Position numbers and translations under genes: made by a program. Below the pieces are notes generated by a model. The model saw nothing but the letters and a program-made list of their open reading frames with translations. It had not been told where the DNA came from and searched no databases. DNA of 64,000 nucleotides from [Leptolyngbya] sp. PCC 7376 (lineage in GTDB: Bacteria > Cyanobacteriota > Cyanobacteriia > Cyanobacteriales > MRBY01), in NCBI RefSeq assembly GCF_000316605.1, contig NC_019683.1, forward strand, positions 4,262,036-4,326,035, given 5' to 3'. This document shows, in pieces, positions 17,918-27,466 of this stretch. Numbering within the stretch: position 1 is the first letter of the stretch; every line of letters begins with the position of its first letter.

Positions 17918-19210
17918 ATGGCAAATATTCAGGCACTTAGAGGGACAAAAGATATCTATGCACCAGAAATCGCTTATTGGCAGATGGTGGAAGCGGTGGT
18001 GCGTGATTGTTTAGGGCGGGCAACCTACCAAGAAATTCGGACGCCTATTTTTGAACAAACGGATTTATTTCAGCGGGGTATTGGTGAAGCCACCGATGTC
18101 GTCAGCAAAGAGATGTACTCGTTTACAGATCGTGGCGATCGCTCCCTTACCCTCAGACCAGAAGGAACAGCTGGTGCGGTACGTGCTTACATCGAGCGTA
18201 AATTATTTGCCCAGGGTGGTGTGCAACGGCTTTGGTATACGGGGCCAATGTTTCGTTATGAACGTCCCCAAGCTGGTCGGCAACGGCAATTTCATCAAGT
18301 TGGTGTTGAGGTACTCGGTACTAATGATGCCCGCGCTGATGTGGAAGTAATTGCGATCGCTACCCAAATTTTAGGCACGTTAGGTCTTAAAAATTTAAGT
18401 CTTCAGCTCAATTCTGTTGGCAATAAAGAAGATCGCCAACGATATCGAGATGCTTTGGTGGAATATCTAACACCCTTTAAAGCAGACCTCGATAAAGATT
18501 CTCAGGATCGACTAGACCGTAACCCTCTCCGCATTCTCGATAGCAAGGATAAGAAAACTCAGGTGATCGCCAAAGATGCCCCAAGCATTTTGGATTATCT
18601 CAGTGAGAGCTCAAAAGCTCACTTCGATAAGGTGCAAGCCTCCCTCGCCAATTTGGGTATCGATTATCAGCTCAACCCTTGTTTAGTCAGGGGTTTGGAT
18701 TATTACACCCACACCGCCTTTGAAATTCAGTCGAATGATTTGGGAGCACAGGCAACAGTTTGTGGTGGCGGCCGCTATGATGGTTTGGTCTCAGAACTGG
18801 GTGGCCCTGAAACAGCGGCAGTGGGCTGGGCAATTGGTTTAGAGCGACTCGTCATTCTATTGCAGCAGTTGGCTGAAACGCCGACCCAAAGCCTTGATTT
18901 TTATGTGGTGTCCCGAGGGGATGCAGCGGAGGCTTCTTCTGGAGTTTTGGCGCACAAATTACGATTAGCAGGCTTTTCCGTCGAGCTGGATCTTAGTGGC
19001 AGTGCCTTTGGGAAACAGTTTAAGCGGGCAGACCGGAGCGGGGCGATCGCCTGTCTGGTGCTCGGCGATGACGAAGCGGCAAACGACCAAGTGCAACTAA
19101 AGTGGCTCCAAACAAAGGAGCAGCTAACCCTTGCACAATCTGAGCTGCTCGATAAGAGCGGTTTCTGGAAAACACAAATTTTATGGAACACACCCAAGCA
19201 ACAGGCATAA
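17918..19210 (+). CDS. hisS: Histidyl-tRNA synthetase
   Basis: Class II aminoacyl-tRNA synthetase for tRNA-His. N-terminus ANIQALRGTKDIYAPE is characteristic, motif 2 is FRYERPQAGRQRQFHQ near residues 112-127, the histidine-specific LVRGLDYYT lies near 256 and the GGGRYDGL motif near 283. The C-terminal anticodon-binding domain covers about 325-420. Its 430 residues are the usual size. Starts 3 bp after the coiled-coil gene, and its end lies 17 bp before the likely start of the next gene. Confidence 0.97.
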   Translation: MANIQALRGTKDIYAPEIAYWQMVEAVVRDCLGRATYQEIRTPIFEQTDLFQRGIGEATDVVSKEMYSFTDRGDRSLTLRPEGTAGAVRAYIERKLFAQGGVQRLWYTGPMFRYERPQAGRQRQFHQVGVEVLGTNDARADVEVIAIATQILGTLGLKNLSLQLNSVGNKEDRQRYRDALVEYLTPFKADLDKDSQDRLDRNPLRILDSKDKKTQVIAKDAPSILDYLSESSKAHFDKVQASLANLGIDYQLNPCLVRGLDYYTHTAFEIQSNDLGAQATVCGGGRYDGLVSELGGPETAAVGWAIGLERLVILLQQLAETPTQSLDFYVVSRGDAAEASSGVLAHKLRLAGFSVELDLSGSAFGKQFKRADRSGAIACLVLGDDEAANDQVQLKWLQTKEQLTLAQSELLDKSGFWKTQILWNTPKQQA

Positions 19211-19227
19211 AACCAAGGATTTTTACG

Positions 19228-21606
19228 ATGGGTAACTGGGACTTTCTCTTACAAAAAACAGGCGATAAACAATGGGGTACTGCCCATAAATCCGATCTGA
19301 AACTCAAGGCAGGGAGCTATCGCATTGCAGCGAAGGGAGATCCCAGTGTTGATGTGGCAGTCACCGTTGAGTTTGCCAGTGAAACGGCATCGGAAGGAGA
19401 GGCTCCCAAAACCCAAACCCGAGCAAAACGTACTAATGCGAAGGGATTGTTGGCAATTGTGCCCTTTACCGAATTTAAAGCTGGTCAATGGACCATTAGC
19501 TGTCAGAGTCTTGACCAAAATAATCCTTGGGAGAAAGTCCTCAATATCCAGGTCAAAGGGGCGATCGCCAAACCAAAAACATTCAAACCGCTCCCGCTCC
19601 CTCCCAACCCCAACCTTTTTTCCTTTGATGGCTCTCTCGGCACCACCGAACCAGAACAAACAGAACCCCAAGTTGTTGAGTCAGTTGATACCGAAGAAAC
19701 GGTTTTAGATCGTTCCCTCGCGAAATTGATGGCAACGAAAAATGAGGATGCCACTGCTGCCGAAAGTCTAAAAGAAACAGTGAGCGATACCCTCAAAGAT
19801 CTTGAGGTTCAGGAAGCAACACCCACAGAAACTGAGCTAGAAGATTGGAGTGATACCGAAACGGCAGCTGGTCTTTTACAAGGTTCATTGCAGGAGTTAG
19901 ATGAGCTCCTCAAGGCTGAGCTAGAGCCCATTTGGCAAGAAATGGATCGCACGGCTCAAAAACAAGCTGCTCAATCAGCACAGGAGTTATCGCAACCTGA
20001 TTTCCTCGCGGTCACTCTGGAGCAGCCGGTTTTAACATGGCAAGGCGATCGCCCGGTCACTATCGCAGGAACATTACGCGCGACAAAAGATATTCCCGAA
20101 CAATACCAGCCAGCCCTCAGACAAATAAAAATCCGTTTTCAGCTAGTTAACCCTCAAAATTCCCAGCAGCAAGTTGCCGTCGAGCAGCAACTCAATAACC
20201 CTGAATTTCCCCACAACTTCCGACAAGTGATTGCCATCGATCCAAACTGGCAAACCCTCACAATTGTGGGCGATATTACCGTAGAAACGAATGAACAGCC
20301 TCCACAGATCTTAGCGACTCAAGGTTTAAATCTCATTGCTGATTATCAGGCGATCGCCGCAAATATTCACCTTCCAGAAGTGCCTCCTGAGGATGAAGCG
20401 CTACTAAACGATGGTGATATTGACTTGCCCGAACCCGAGTCTTTTGTTGTTGCAGAAACAGTCCCTGACTCGAATCCTAATACGACGATTTTGCCGCCCA
20501 AACTTAGCACTCAAGGGCGTACCACCGCGGCAGCTCCCGAATTGCCAACATTTATGAAAACATCTGCCAATGCAGATCATTCCCCGATTGGTGAAGCTGT
20601 CCTCGAAGAAGCAGAAATCACTGAAATACCCACCGATTCAGATTCAGATTCAGCATCAGAACCAGAGACCAAAGCACTACCTGGTGGCGATGAACCAGTT
20701 GTGATGGGAGAGCGATCGCCAACAACGGAAGATTCAGAAACCCCAACATCAGAAGCAGAAGATGATATTCCCTACCCATTTGTTTTGACGCCTGAGGAGA
20801 CTCAAGAGAATGGGGAAATCCAAGATAATACTGATGAAGAAATACCAACTGTAACAGAGGTAGAAACAGAAGAAGATGCTTCTACTGGCGTACCAGATCT
20901 CGACTGGAATTCCCGTTTCTTCCAACGCCTTAACGTCATGGCAACGGATACTTCTGGCTCAGCATGGCTAGAGGATACGGCACAAAACAAATCCGAAGCG
21001 GAAGATTCAGTGGTCATTTTCCAAAAGGATGTAATGGCAATGCAGCCTTTAACGCCAGATCCTGAAGAGGGTGAAAGTCTACCAAATACGATGGAAATCG
21101 TGGTAGATAGTCTATGGGAAGAAGCTGAAGCAACCGCAGAGCCTCAAGCAACCATCGAACCTAGTTATGATGCCTCCGGATTGCCTCACCCACCAGAGTT
21201 TTTGCAAGATTCGGATATTCCCGATAATGCCATTCAAGCGTCTCAACCAACGCCGGAACCGGTTTTAAGTTTGACGAAAACTGAATATCGACCTGAAGAT
21301 ATGGCCGTTGTACAAGTCACCTTACCGCCCCATCCTGATCGCCTTTACGTCAAACTTTGGCTACAGGATCGACAAAGTCGAACTTTGTTGGCAGGCCCTT
21401 ATCAACTGACGGATTTTACGCCTAATGACAATGGTGAATCGGAGACTTTGACGCAAGTTTTAATTCCCCAGGGAGCTATCGAAATTCGCTTCGAGGCGAT
21501 CGCCATTAATCCGAGGCTGCAACAGGAAAGTCGTAAAGTGGGCATTGATCGTCGGGTAATTCCTCAGAATTTTTCAGAAATGAATTGGGATGACCTTGAA
21601 GTTTAG
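19228..21606 (+). CDS. Large acidic protein of unknown function
   Basis: The frame is open from an ATG at 19183 inside hisS, but the ATG at 19228 has AAGGA eight bases upstream and removes the overlap, so I choose it (792 residues). An N-terminal beta domain of about 110 residues begins GNWDFLLQKTGDKQWG, a middle domain near 245-365 reads as another beta domain (FLAVTLEQPVLTWQGDRPV), followed by a Glu/Asp/Pro/Thr-rich disordered stretch, and a C-terminal beta domain (LSLTKTEYRPEDMAVVQVTLPPHPDRLYVKLWLQDRQ, ending in a GIDRRVIPQNF segment). No membrane helix. Possibly a scaffold or surface-exposed protein. Not recognised beyond this. Confidence 0.7.
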   Translation: MGNWDFLLQKTGDKQWGTAHKSDLKLKAGSYRIAAKGDPSVDVAVTVEFASETASEGEAPKTQTRAKRTNAKGLLAIVPFTEFKAGQWTISCQSLDQNNPWEKVLNIQVKGAIAKPKTFKPLPLPPNPNLFSFDGSLGTTEPEQTEPQVVESVDTEETVLDRSLAKLMATKNEDATAAESLKETVSDTLKDLEVQEATPTETELEDWSDTETAAGLLQGSLQELDELLKAELEPIWQEMDRTAQKQAAQSAQELSQPDFLAVTLEQPVLTWQGDRPVTIAGTLRATKDIPEQYQPALRQIKIRFQLVNPQNSQQQVAVEQQLNNPEFPHNFRQVIAIDPNWQTLTIVGDITVETNEQPPQILATQGLNLIADYQAIAANIHLPEVPPEDEALLNDGDIDLPEPESFVVAETVPDSNPNTTILPPKLSTQGRTTAAAPELPTFMKTSANADHSPIGEAVLEEAEITEIPTDSDSDSASEPETKALPGGDEPVVMGERSPTTEDSETPTSEAEDDIPYPFVLTPEETQENGEIQDNTDEEIPTVTEVETEEDASTGVPDLDWNSRFFQRLNVMATDTSGSAWLEDTAQNKSEAEDSVVIFQKDVMAMQPLTPDPEEGESLPNTMEIVVDSLWEEAEATAEPQATIEPSYDASGLPHPPEFLQDSDIPDNAIQASQPTPEPVLSLTKTEYRPEDMAVVQVTLPPHPDRLYVKLWLQDRQSRTLLAGPYQLTDFTPNDNGESETLTQVLIPQGAIEIRFEAIAINPRLQQESRKVGIDRRVIPQNFSEMNWDDLEV

Positions 21607-21650
21607 AACGTAATCCTGCAAATTCCTATTTCTAAATTTAGGCAAAATCC

Positions 21651-22469
21651 ATGAATAAAACACTCACCATTGTTGGCGTGGCGATCGCTGGAGTTGCGGT
21701 ACTGGGTGTCGGTGGCTATGCACTGGCGGACTCTTGGCTGGATAACAAAGCTGAAACTGAAGTTGAAGCACAATTACTCGAAGCGACAGGCGGTATGTCT
21801 GAGGTAGGTAGTGTTGATGTCCAATTGCTTCGCCAAAGGATAGCGCTCAAAGATATTCAAGTTGATGGCATTGAGGGGATCGCGACCGAAAAACTCCTTA
21901 GCATTCAACAACTCACCCTCGATAAGCCCAACCTAAAAGATAATGCGGTCAGTGTTGACAAAGCAAAGGTGGAAGGCATCACAATCAATATTGACGGAGA
22001 TACAAGTAAGCTCCAATCCGCTTTCTTCGCCTATGGTGGCCAGCCGGGGCACTCCGAAGTTGCTCTAGACGAGTTAGCAGATCAACTCTCCACGTCGAAT
22101 AACACGACCCAATCAGCCACTGATTTTAGTATCGAACAACTAGAAATTGGGGCGATCGCCGTAAACCTTGATCTCGAAGTCCCTTGGCAAACAGAACGAT
22201 TGCAACATAACATCACGATTCCAGCGACAACCATCACCGATGTGACTGATGAAAACATTAGCGAGAAATTGTTGATTGCTCTCGGTCAACCTGCAATGCA
22301 GGAATTACAAGCCTTATTCTTTCAGCAAATTTTACCCACATCCATAGAGGAACTATCCGAAGCACTTCCCGCTGAAATTGACCTCTCAGATATTGAACTA
22401 CCTGAAGGGGTCGAGCTTCCCGAAAATATTGAGCTACCTGATATTAAACTTCCCCAAAATAGTAATTAA
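21651..22469 (+). CDS. Secreted or membrane-anchored AsmA-like hypothetical protein
   Basis: A membrane helix or uncleaved signal occupies residues 5-26 (TIVGVAIAGVAVLGVGGYAL). The following 200 residues alternate beta strands with the pattern VDVQLLRQRIALKDIQVDGI, LLSIQQLTLDKPNL and FSIEQLEIGAIAVNLDL, which resembles the repeated layers of AsmA/DUF748-type envelope proteins. The last 35 residues are an ELP-repeat tail (IELPEGVELPENIELPDIKL). I infer an envelope role. Follows the large acidic gene by 44 bp in the same direction. Confidence 0.65.
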   Translation: MNKTLTIVGVAIAGVAVLGVGGYALADSWLDNKAETEVEAQLLEATGGMSEVGSVDVQLLRQRIALKDIQVDGIEGIATEKLLSIQQLTLDKPNLKDNAVSVDKAKVEGITINIDGDTSKLQSAFFAYGGQPGHSEVALDELADQLSTSNNTTQSATDFSIEQLEIGAIAVNLDLEVPWQTERLQHNITIPATTITDVTDENISEKLLIALGQPAMQELQALFFQQILPTSIEELSEALPAEIDLSDIELPEGVELPENIELPDIKLPQNSN

Positions 22470-22660
22470 CCCGAACGAACCAGTATAAATACCTCTGCAT
22501 TACGTTATTACAGGCTGTTTTCAAAAGCAGTAACCAATCATCCTTAGAGCTTGGTGAAATTCAGTCAAAATTTTTTGTCATCTTCACCGGAAAATGGTGT
22601 GTGGGCCATGAAAACTTATTTGCTATCATTTGCAGACAGTCCAACGTGGCGCAGTAATTT

Positions 22661-24160
22661 ATGGGTGGTTTCGGTTTCTCAACTTTCTCTCAGTTCAAGC
22701 AGCGATTAATGGCTTTATCCCTTGCCCTCGGCATCGGTAGTCTCAGTCCACTGGCCCTCTTATCTCAGCCAGTTCAGGCAAAAACAAACCAATATTGTCG
22801 TCTCGATGCTCAGGCGATCGCCGCCAAAGATCAGCTGCGAGAAAAGGCATTAAGCGGTGACCAAACCGCCCAGCAAGAATATACAAAATTACTCGACGAG
22901 CACGGCAAACAGCTCAATGAATGTCGTCAGAAAAATTGGCCGAAAGATCAAGCTATTTGGCTGCGTGTTTATCCCTGTGATACCAGAGCAGGCGTGATCG
23001 ATAAAGTCCTTGATGACATCGTTAATAAAGGCTATGACCACCTCTATCTTGAGGTGTTTTATGACAGTCAGGCACTCCTCCCAGAAAACCAAAATAAAAC
23101 CGCTTGGCCTTCAGTTTTAAAGACAAACGGTCTCGAAGATCGAGATCTCATGGCAGAAATCATCGCGAAAGGCCATGCCCGTGGCTTGAAAGTCTACGCT
23201 TGGATGTTTGGCCTTAATTTTGGTTATGTCTATGCAAATCGGAGCGATCGCCGCACAGTAATGGCACGGAATGGCTTCGGTCAAACCAGTCTCGATTTTG
23301 TGAAAGATGGCGCCCAAGCCTTTGCAGATCCCTACAATCGTACGGCTCAAGAAGATTACTATAAACTCGTCAAAGAAATTCTGAAGCGCAAACCTGATGG
23401 CGTGTTATTTGACTACATTCGCTATCCTCGGGGAACTGGCACCCAATCCGTAACAGCGTCAGTCAATGATTTGTGGATTTATAGCCCAGCAGCAATCCAA
23501 GCCCTCTACAACCGCGCCCAGAATAAACAAGGATTAGTCCTCATCGAAAAATATCTCCGCAACCGTAAGATCACCGTTGGTGACGTTACAGCTGTTCGCG
23601 CCCAACACCCCAATGAAGATACACCGCGTTGGCAGGGACGTAATGCTCAAGCTTCCGAAAAGAATCTCTCAGACTCCCAGCTTCACCAACGCTTACAAAA
23701 TGATTTGTGGTATTTGACGGTAGGTCATGCAGCCCAAGGTGTAGTTGATTTTGTGAATTTGATTGCCCAAGCCCCGCAACGACAAGGCGTTCCTGCAGGT
23801 GCTGTATTTTTCCCTGGGGGCAATCAAATTGTCGGTCAGCGAGGCTTTGATTCGCGCCTACAACCTTGGGATAAGTTTCCTTCCTCCCTTGAATGGCACG
23901 CGATGGCTTATTCGGTTTGCGGTAGCCCCCAATGCATTGTCAATGAGATTGCGCGAGTTGTACGATTTGCGTCCTCTGACACTGAAATCATTCCAGCACT
24001 CGCCGGAGATTGGGATCGGGCCATTGGCAATCGTCCTTCCTTAAAAGATCAAATGGCCGCCATCCGCGCAAATTTCCCTCGGATCGACAGCGTCAGTCAT
24101 TTTGCTTATTCATGGCAGGAACCAACTTCAGATAATGAGCGTAAATTCTGTCGTGTGTAG
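22661..24160 (+). CDS. GHL10-type glycoside-hydrolase-like TIM-barrel protein, secreted
   Basis: A signal peptide of about 41 residues ends at PVQA. The main domain has the glycosyl-hydrolase-like family 10 pattern: IWLRVYPC, YDHLYLEVFYDSQALLP, a GLKVYAWMFGLNFGY strand and DGVLFDYIRYPRG, where the Asp/Glu-ending strands fit a TIM-barrel active site. Proteins of this family are found in cyanobacterial envelopes and are thought to act on polysaccharide or peptidoglycan, but substrates are mostly unproven. At 499 residues the length fits. The start at 22661 follows a 191-bp gap with no gene. Confidence 0.78.
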   Translation: MGGFGFSTFSQFKQRLMALSLALGIGSLSPLALLSQPVQAKTNQYCRLDAQAIAAKDQLREKALSGDQTAQQEYTKLLDEHGKQLNECRQKNWPKDQAIWLRVYPCDTRAGVIDKVLDDIVNKGYDHLYLEVFYDSQALLPENQNKTAWPSVLKTNGLEDRDLMAEIIAKGHARGLKVYAWMFGLNFGYVYANRSDRRTVMARNGFGQTSLDFVKDGAQAFADPYNRTAQEDYYKLVKEILKRKPDGVLFDYIRYPRGTGTQSVTASVNDLWIYSPAAIQALYNRAQNKQGLVLIEKYLRNRKITVGDVTAVRAQHPNEDTPRWQGRNAQASEKNLSDSQLHQRLQNDLWYLTVGHAAQGVVDFVNLIAQAPQRQGVPAGAVFFPGGNQIVGQRGFDSRLQPWDKFPSSLEWHAMAYSVCGSPQCIVNEIARVVRFASSDTEIIPALAGDWDRAIGNRPSLKDQMAAIRANFPRIDSVSHFAYSWQEPTSDNERKFCRV

Positions 24161-24233
24161 GATTACTTAAGTTTGGTAGCGTCATCACTTTCATCGTGGG
24201 AAACTCAGATCACGAAGAACGAGGGCGAATATT

Positions 24234-24530
24234 TTGCTCAAGGCGCTACCTGACAATCTTGTTGCTTATAAAAGAACCCCAGAATTCACCAAGACTTCCA
24301 TCCCTCAAGGCTTGCTCCATAGTCACAGTACAAAAGCAGAGGTTTGGGGGAAAATCGTTGTTTTGGCAGGCGAGCTAACCTACCGAATTTTGGAACCAAC
24401 TATCGAAGAAATTTTGTTGACTCCTACCCAATTTGGCATTGTAGAGCCCACAATTCATCATGAGGTTGTTCCCTATCGAGGTGTATGCTTCTATGTTGAG
24501 TTTTACCGCGATCCTCTACCTCATCGCTAA
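24234..24530 (+). CDS. DUF1971 family protein (TehB-associated domain type)
   Basis: The 98-residue product reads LKALPDNLVAYKRTPEFT, then GLLHSHSTKAEVWGKIVVLAG, LTYRILEPTIEEILLTP and a final HEVVPYRGVCFYVEFYRDP, which fits the small cupin-like DUF1971 family found alone or fused to the tellurite methyltransferase TehB. The start is TTG at 24234, with GAGGG about 10 bases upstream and no in-frame ATG nearby. It converges with the TPR-like gene downstream. Function of the stand-alone form is not established. Confidence 0.78.
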   Translation: MLKALPDNLVAYKRTPEFTKTSIPQGLLHSHSTKAEVWGKIVVLAGELTYRILEPTIEEILLTPTQFGIVEPTIHHEVVPYRGVCFYVEFYRDPLPHR

Positions 24531-24566
24531 GGAATAGGCAACTATCACAGGAAAATTGAATATCCT

Positions 24567-25067
24567 CTAAAATCCGGCGATCGCCCAAACTGTCATTCCA
24601 ACCACGCCTAATCCTAAAGCAACCCACACAAACTGATTGTCTTCGGTTTCAATTTGCGAGAGATCTTCAAAATCGTCAATAGATAATTCTTTTTTAGTCG
24701 GTTGTTGTTTCCCTTCGACATAAAGGGATTGGGTGGATTCAAAGTTTTCCATGCTCGGTATCTGGGTGAGCCATTCCTTGGGCCGTTCTAGTTTTGGTGC
24801 TTCGAGGATATAGAGTTGACGGCGAGCTCGTTCAGCAGTTTGAGGAAAAGGATGGGTTGCTAATTCGCGACAAAGATCAATCGCATCTTCAATTTGGTTA
24901 TTCGCTTGGTATGCATTTGATAGCCACAATCGCAGTTCACCCCCTTCGCGGGAGAGTTTGGGGACATTGGCGATCGCCTCCAGTAAAAAATCACGGCTCA
25001 GACGATATTCACCCTGTAAAAATGCGTCTTTTCCTTGCTCAAACAATATGGTGGTGCTTGTATCCAT
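24567..25067 (-). CDS. TPR-like protein with C-terminal membrane anchor
   Basis: Residues 1-85 form paired helices of TPR type (LFEQGKDAFLQGEYRLSRDFLLEAI, then LRLWLSNAYQANNQIEDAIDLCRELA). A linker follows, and residues about 145-166 form a membrane helix at the extreme C-terminus. It is 17 bp downstream of the murT-like gene on the same strand and so probably co-transcribed. It may tether a partner at the membrane; I cannot name it. Confidence 0.72.
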   Translation of the reverse strand: MDTSTTILFEQGKDAFLQGEYRLSRDFLLEAIANVPKLSREGGELRLWLSNAYQANNQIEDAIDLCRELATHPFPQTAERARRQLYILEAPKLERPKEWLTQIPSMENFESTQSLYVEGKQQPTKKELSIDDFEDLSQIETEDNQFVWVALGLGVVGMTVWAIAGF

Positions 25068-25084
25068 CTTTAACTAAAAAAATC

Positions 25085-26422
25085 TTATAAAATTTTGCGA
25101 CCAGTAAGAATTTGGCGCACTTCTAACATTGCAGAATAGGTCGGCAGAATATGCAATGTTTGGTCTGCTGGGGTCGCGTCTAATGCCATTTGAATCGATT
25201 TTTCGAGATTTGTTTCCACTGCCAATTGTGCATTGCCTTGGCAATAATGGAGTCGCAGCGCCATATCGTGGGTGCGATCGCCACTAATAATAATTTTGCC
25301 GGGAAACTGGGTGATTTTTTCCATATCCACATCCCAAATCCATGACACATCGGTACCATCAGGAGCACGGTCATTGAGGATTACGAGAGCCGTAGACGTT
25401 TTACCTTGCTTTTGGAGATCGGTGACAGCACGAATTGTTTCATTCATTCCCACTGGATTTTTCGAGAGAAGGATGCGGACAGCTTTTCCATCAACTTCTA
25501 ATTCCTCTGCTCGACCAAAGGCTGCTTTGAAATTTTGAATCTCTTCGTCAATTACATCACGGTGAATGCCTAAATCTTCTGCAAGTAATCCCGCGGCAAG
25601 GGTGTTGTATTTGTTATAAACACCGATCAAAATTTGTCCCCAATCTGGACTATGGATATCGAGGACATTTTTCGAGAAACCACAACTATCACAGTGATAA
25701 TCACCGAGGTGGGATAAATATACGCCTTTGTAATTTAACGATGCGCCACATTGGGGACAATAGATCGAGTCCACGGCATGGGGAATGGCATCAAGATAAA
25801 GGTCTGGTTCGCTGAGACCAAAGAACTTAACAGTTTGGGAAAGCTGTTGTCCAAAATGGTTGAGGGTTGGGTCATCGCCATTCACGATAATGGTTGTTTC
25901 TGTGGGGAGAGGGGCGATCGCCTCCTGCCAACGTTTACTGATAGTATCCACTTCGCCGTAGCGGTCTAGCTGATCTCGAAAAAGATTGAGCGTGACCATG
26001 TGGGTCGGTGTGCAAGTTTTTAGGAGAATAGGAACAATATTTTCGTCTACTTCGAGGATGGCATAGTCAATATCCAACTTACCGACTAAATTTGCCCTTT
26101 CAAGTAAGGCTGTCGCTAGGCCATTAATGAGGTTTGCGCCGGTGGCATTATGGGCAATTTTGTAACCCTGTGCCGTCAAAATGGCTTTAATAAGCAAGGA
26201 TGTGGTGGTCTTGCCATTGGTACCAACGACTAAAATAACGCCTTTTTTTGCTTGCTCGAATAGCTCTGGCAAAACGTTGGGAAAAATCTTTCTGGCGATC
26301 GCCCCGGCCAACACGCTACCAGCACTGAGCTTCAGACCCCGCACCACTGCCGTCACTGACTTCGCCACACTACAGGCGATCGCCAACCTTAGAGCTTTTA
26401 ACATAGACATTCCGTGCGGCAT
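25085..26422 (-). CDS. murT: MurT-like Mur ligase (lipid II amidation subunit)
   Basis: Mur-ligase fold with P-loop GTNGKTTT at residues 67-74, the central domain motif YAILEVDENIVP, and a four-cysteine zinc ribbon (CPQC near 224, CDSC near 245) inserted in the middle domain, a feature of MurT. The C-terminal DUF1727-type region contains RAPDGTDVSWIWDVD. MurT works with the glutaminase GatD to convert D-Glu to D-isoglutamine in lipid II. No gatD is beside it in this window. Internal Met5 and Met7 are also plausible starts. Confidence 0.88.
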   Translation of the reverse strand: MPHGMSMLKALRLAIACSVAKSVTAVVRGLKLSAGSVLAGAIARKIFPNVLPELFEQAKKGVILVVGTNGKTTTSLLIKAILTAQGYKIAHNATGANLINGLATALLERANLVGKLDIDYAILEVDENIVPILLKTCTPTHMVTLNLFRDQLDRYGEVDTISKRWQEAIAPLPTETTIIVNGDDPTLNHFGQQLSQTVKFFGLSEPDLYLDAIPHAVDSIYCPQCGASLNYKGVYLSHLGDYHCDSCGFSKNVLDIHSPDWGQILIGVYNKYNTLAAGLLAEDLGIHRDVIDEEIQNFKAAFGRAEELEVDGKAVRILLSKNPVGMNETIRAVTDLQKQGKTSTALVILNDRAPDGTDVSWIWDVDMEKITQFPGKIIISGDRTHDMALRLHYCQGNAQLAVETNLEKSIQMALDATPADQTLHILPTYSAMLEVRQILTGRKIL

Positions 26423-26530
26423 ACTCCCAGACTTTCTAAGTCCCTAAAGATAACAGAACTTGCTGTCCATGCCTATTAATTTCCTTATGAAAAGAAGCTT
26501 TCAAACATGATCAGCGCCGAAATCTAGGTT

Positions 26531-26707
26531 GTGGCAAAAATTTCAGACAAAAAAATACAGGATTACCACCCGCCGTGCCGTCTTACCTCAGCTTCTGACC
26601 TGGAAAATCCAGGGGGGAACATCATCGCTACTGCATCCATTTCCGAGTACAAGCTCGGTCTACTTCAGCGAGCGTATGACTGGCGTTCCCAATTAGCTCA
26701 AGCATAG
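26531..26707 (+). CDS. Small hypothetical protein, 58 residues
   Basis: GTG-started frame of 58 codons ending in TAG at 26705-26707, inside a 374-base gap. The product starts MAKISDKKIQDYHPPCRLTS and ends in an amphipathic helix (ISEYKLGLLQRAYDWRSQLA). The composition is clearly protein-like, with an NPGGNIIATASIS turn in the middle. The Shine-Dalgarno is weak. No recognised family. The DNA also folds into short hairpins, which first suggested an RNA gene, but the open frame explains the stretch better. Confidence 0.6.
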   Translation: MAKISDKKIQDYHPPCRLTSASDLENPGGNIIATASISEYKLGLLQRAYDWRSQLAQA

Positions 26708-26796
26708 ATCAACAAACAATATTGGCAGTCACCAACACAGTAGGCTTAATCCTGTTAGGAATATATTAATCGATTTTTTTTGTCTGGCGCAACGCC

Positions 26797-27363
26797 CTAG
26801 GCTACAGCATAAAGATCAGCGATCGCCACTGGACTATCTACCTTGACCACAAGCGTGAGGCGATCCTTCGGATTGTTCTGCAAACGCTCAATCGAAAAAC
26901 TTGCACCACCATAAATCTTACCCAAAGCCTCTGAGAGATCGACTTTCACTGCGCTAAAAGCTTCCTCTGTATTGGGAGCATTAAGGCGATCATTGCTGAT
27001 GTAGTGAAATTCATTCCCTTTGAGGGTGACACCCGCATCTTTTTCTAGAAGTGTGCCAAATTTTGCCGCAGATTTAACGAGATCAATAATGCCATCAACA
27101 TGGGATTGACCCTCAACCTCTGGCCATCGACGCTGTACATAGAGACCGTAGAAGTCTTGGTGCTCAAGCATATAGTTAATCTCATAGGTCACCAGCATCA
27201 TGCCGGGACCATCGGGCACATGACGATAATCGACAACATCAATTAATGTGCCACCAATTTTTTCGTTACGAATCCACTCTTGGAAAATACCAATCAAAGA
27301 ACCTTCATCAAAGCCATCAGGAGCTTGGGCCGGAAACTTCACACAAAAACGTTCAATATGCAC
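26797..27363 (-). CDS. Conserved-type hypothetical protein downstream of sir
   Basis: A soluble protein of 188 residues if it starts at the GTG at 27363 (MHIERFCVKFPAQAPDGFDEG); the frame is open from a TTG at 27393. No enzymatic motif is seen. Recognisable stretches are LIDVVDYRHVPDGPGMMLVTYEINYMLE and LYVQRRWPEVEGQSHVDGI. It follows sir by about 100 bp on the same strand, so it may share its transcript and relate to sulfur metabolism, but that is inference only. Confidence 0.65.
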   Translation of the reverse strand: MHIERFCVKFPAQAPDGFDEGSLIGIFQEWIRNEKIGGTLIDVVDYRHVPDGPGMMLVTYEINYMLEHQDFYGLYVQRRWPEVEGQSHVDGIIDLVKSAAKFGTLLEKDAGVTLKGNEFHYISNDRLNAPNTEEAFSAVKVDLSEALGKIYGGASFSIERLQNNPKDRLTLVVKVDSPVAIADLYAVA

Positions 27364-27466
27364 GGGTTTATCTCTAAGTAAATAAAAAGTCAATTTAAAA
27401 ATTGGTAGTCAGGCGGAAATGTCCCACCTGACTAGAAGTGCTTCAAGTAAGCATCGCTACAAGCAA

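Noticed and set aside
26531-26707. Possible structured RNA such as SRP RNA, from the CCTGG-CCAGG and CCGAG-CTCGG hairpins
   Set aside because: Lacks the conserved GGAA loop and GCAGCC segment, and the open reading frame accounts for the sequence.
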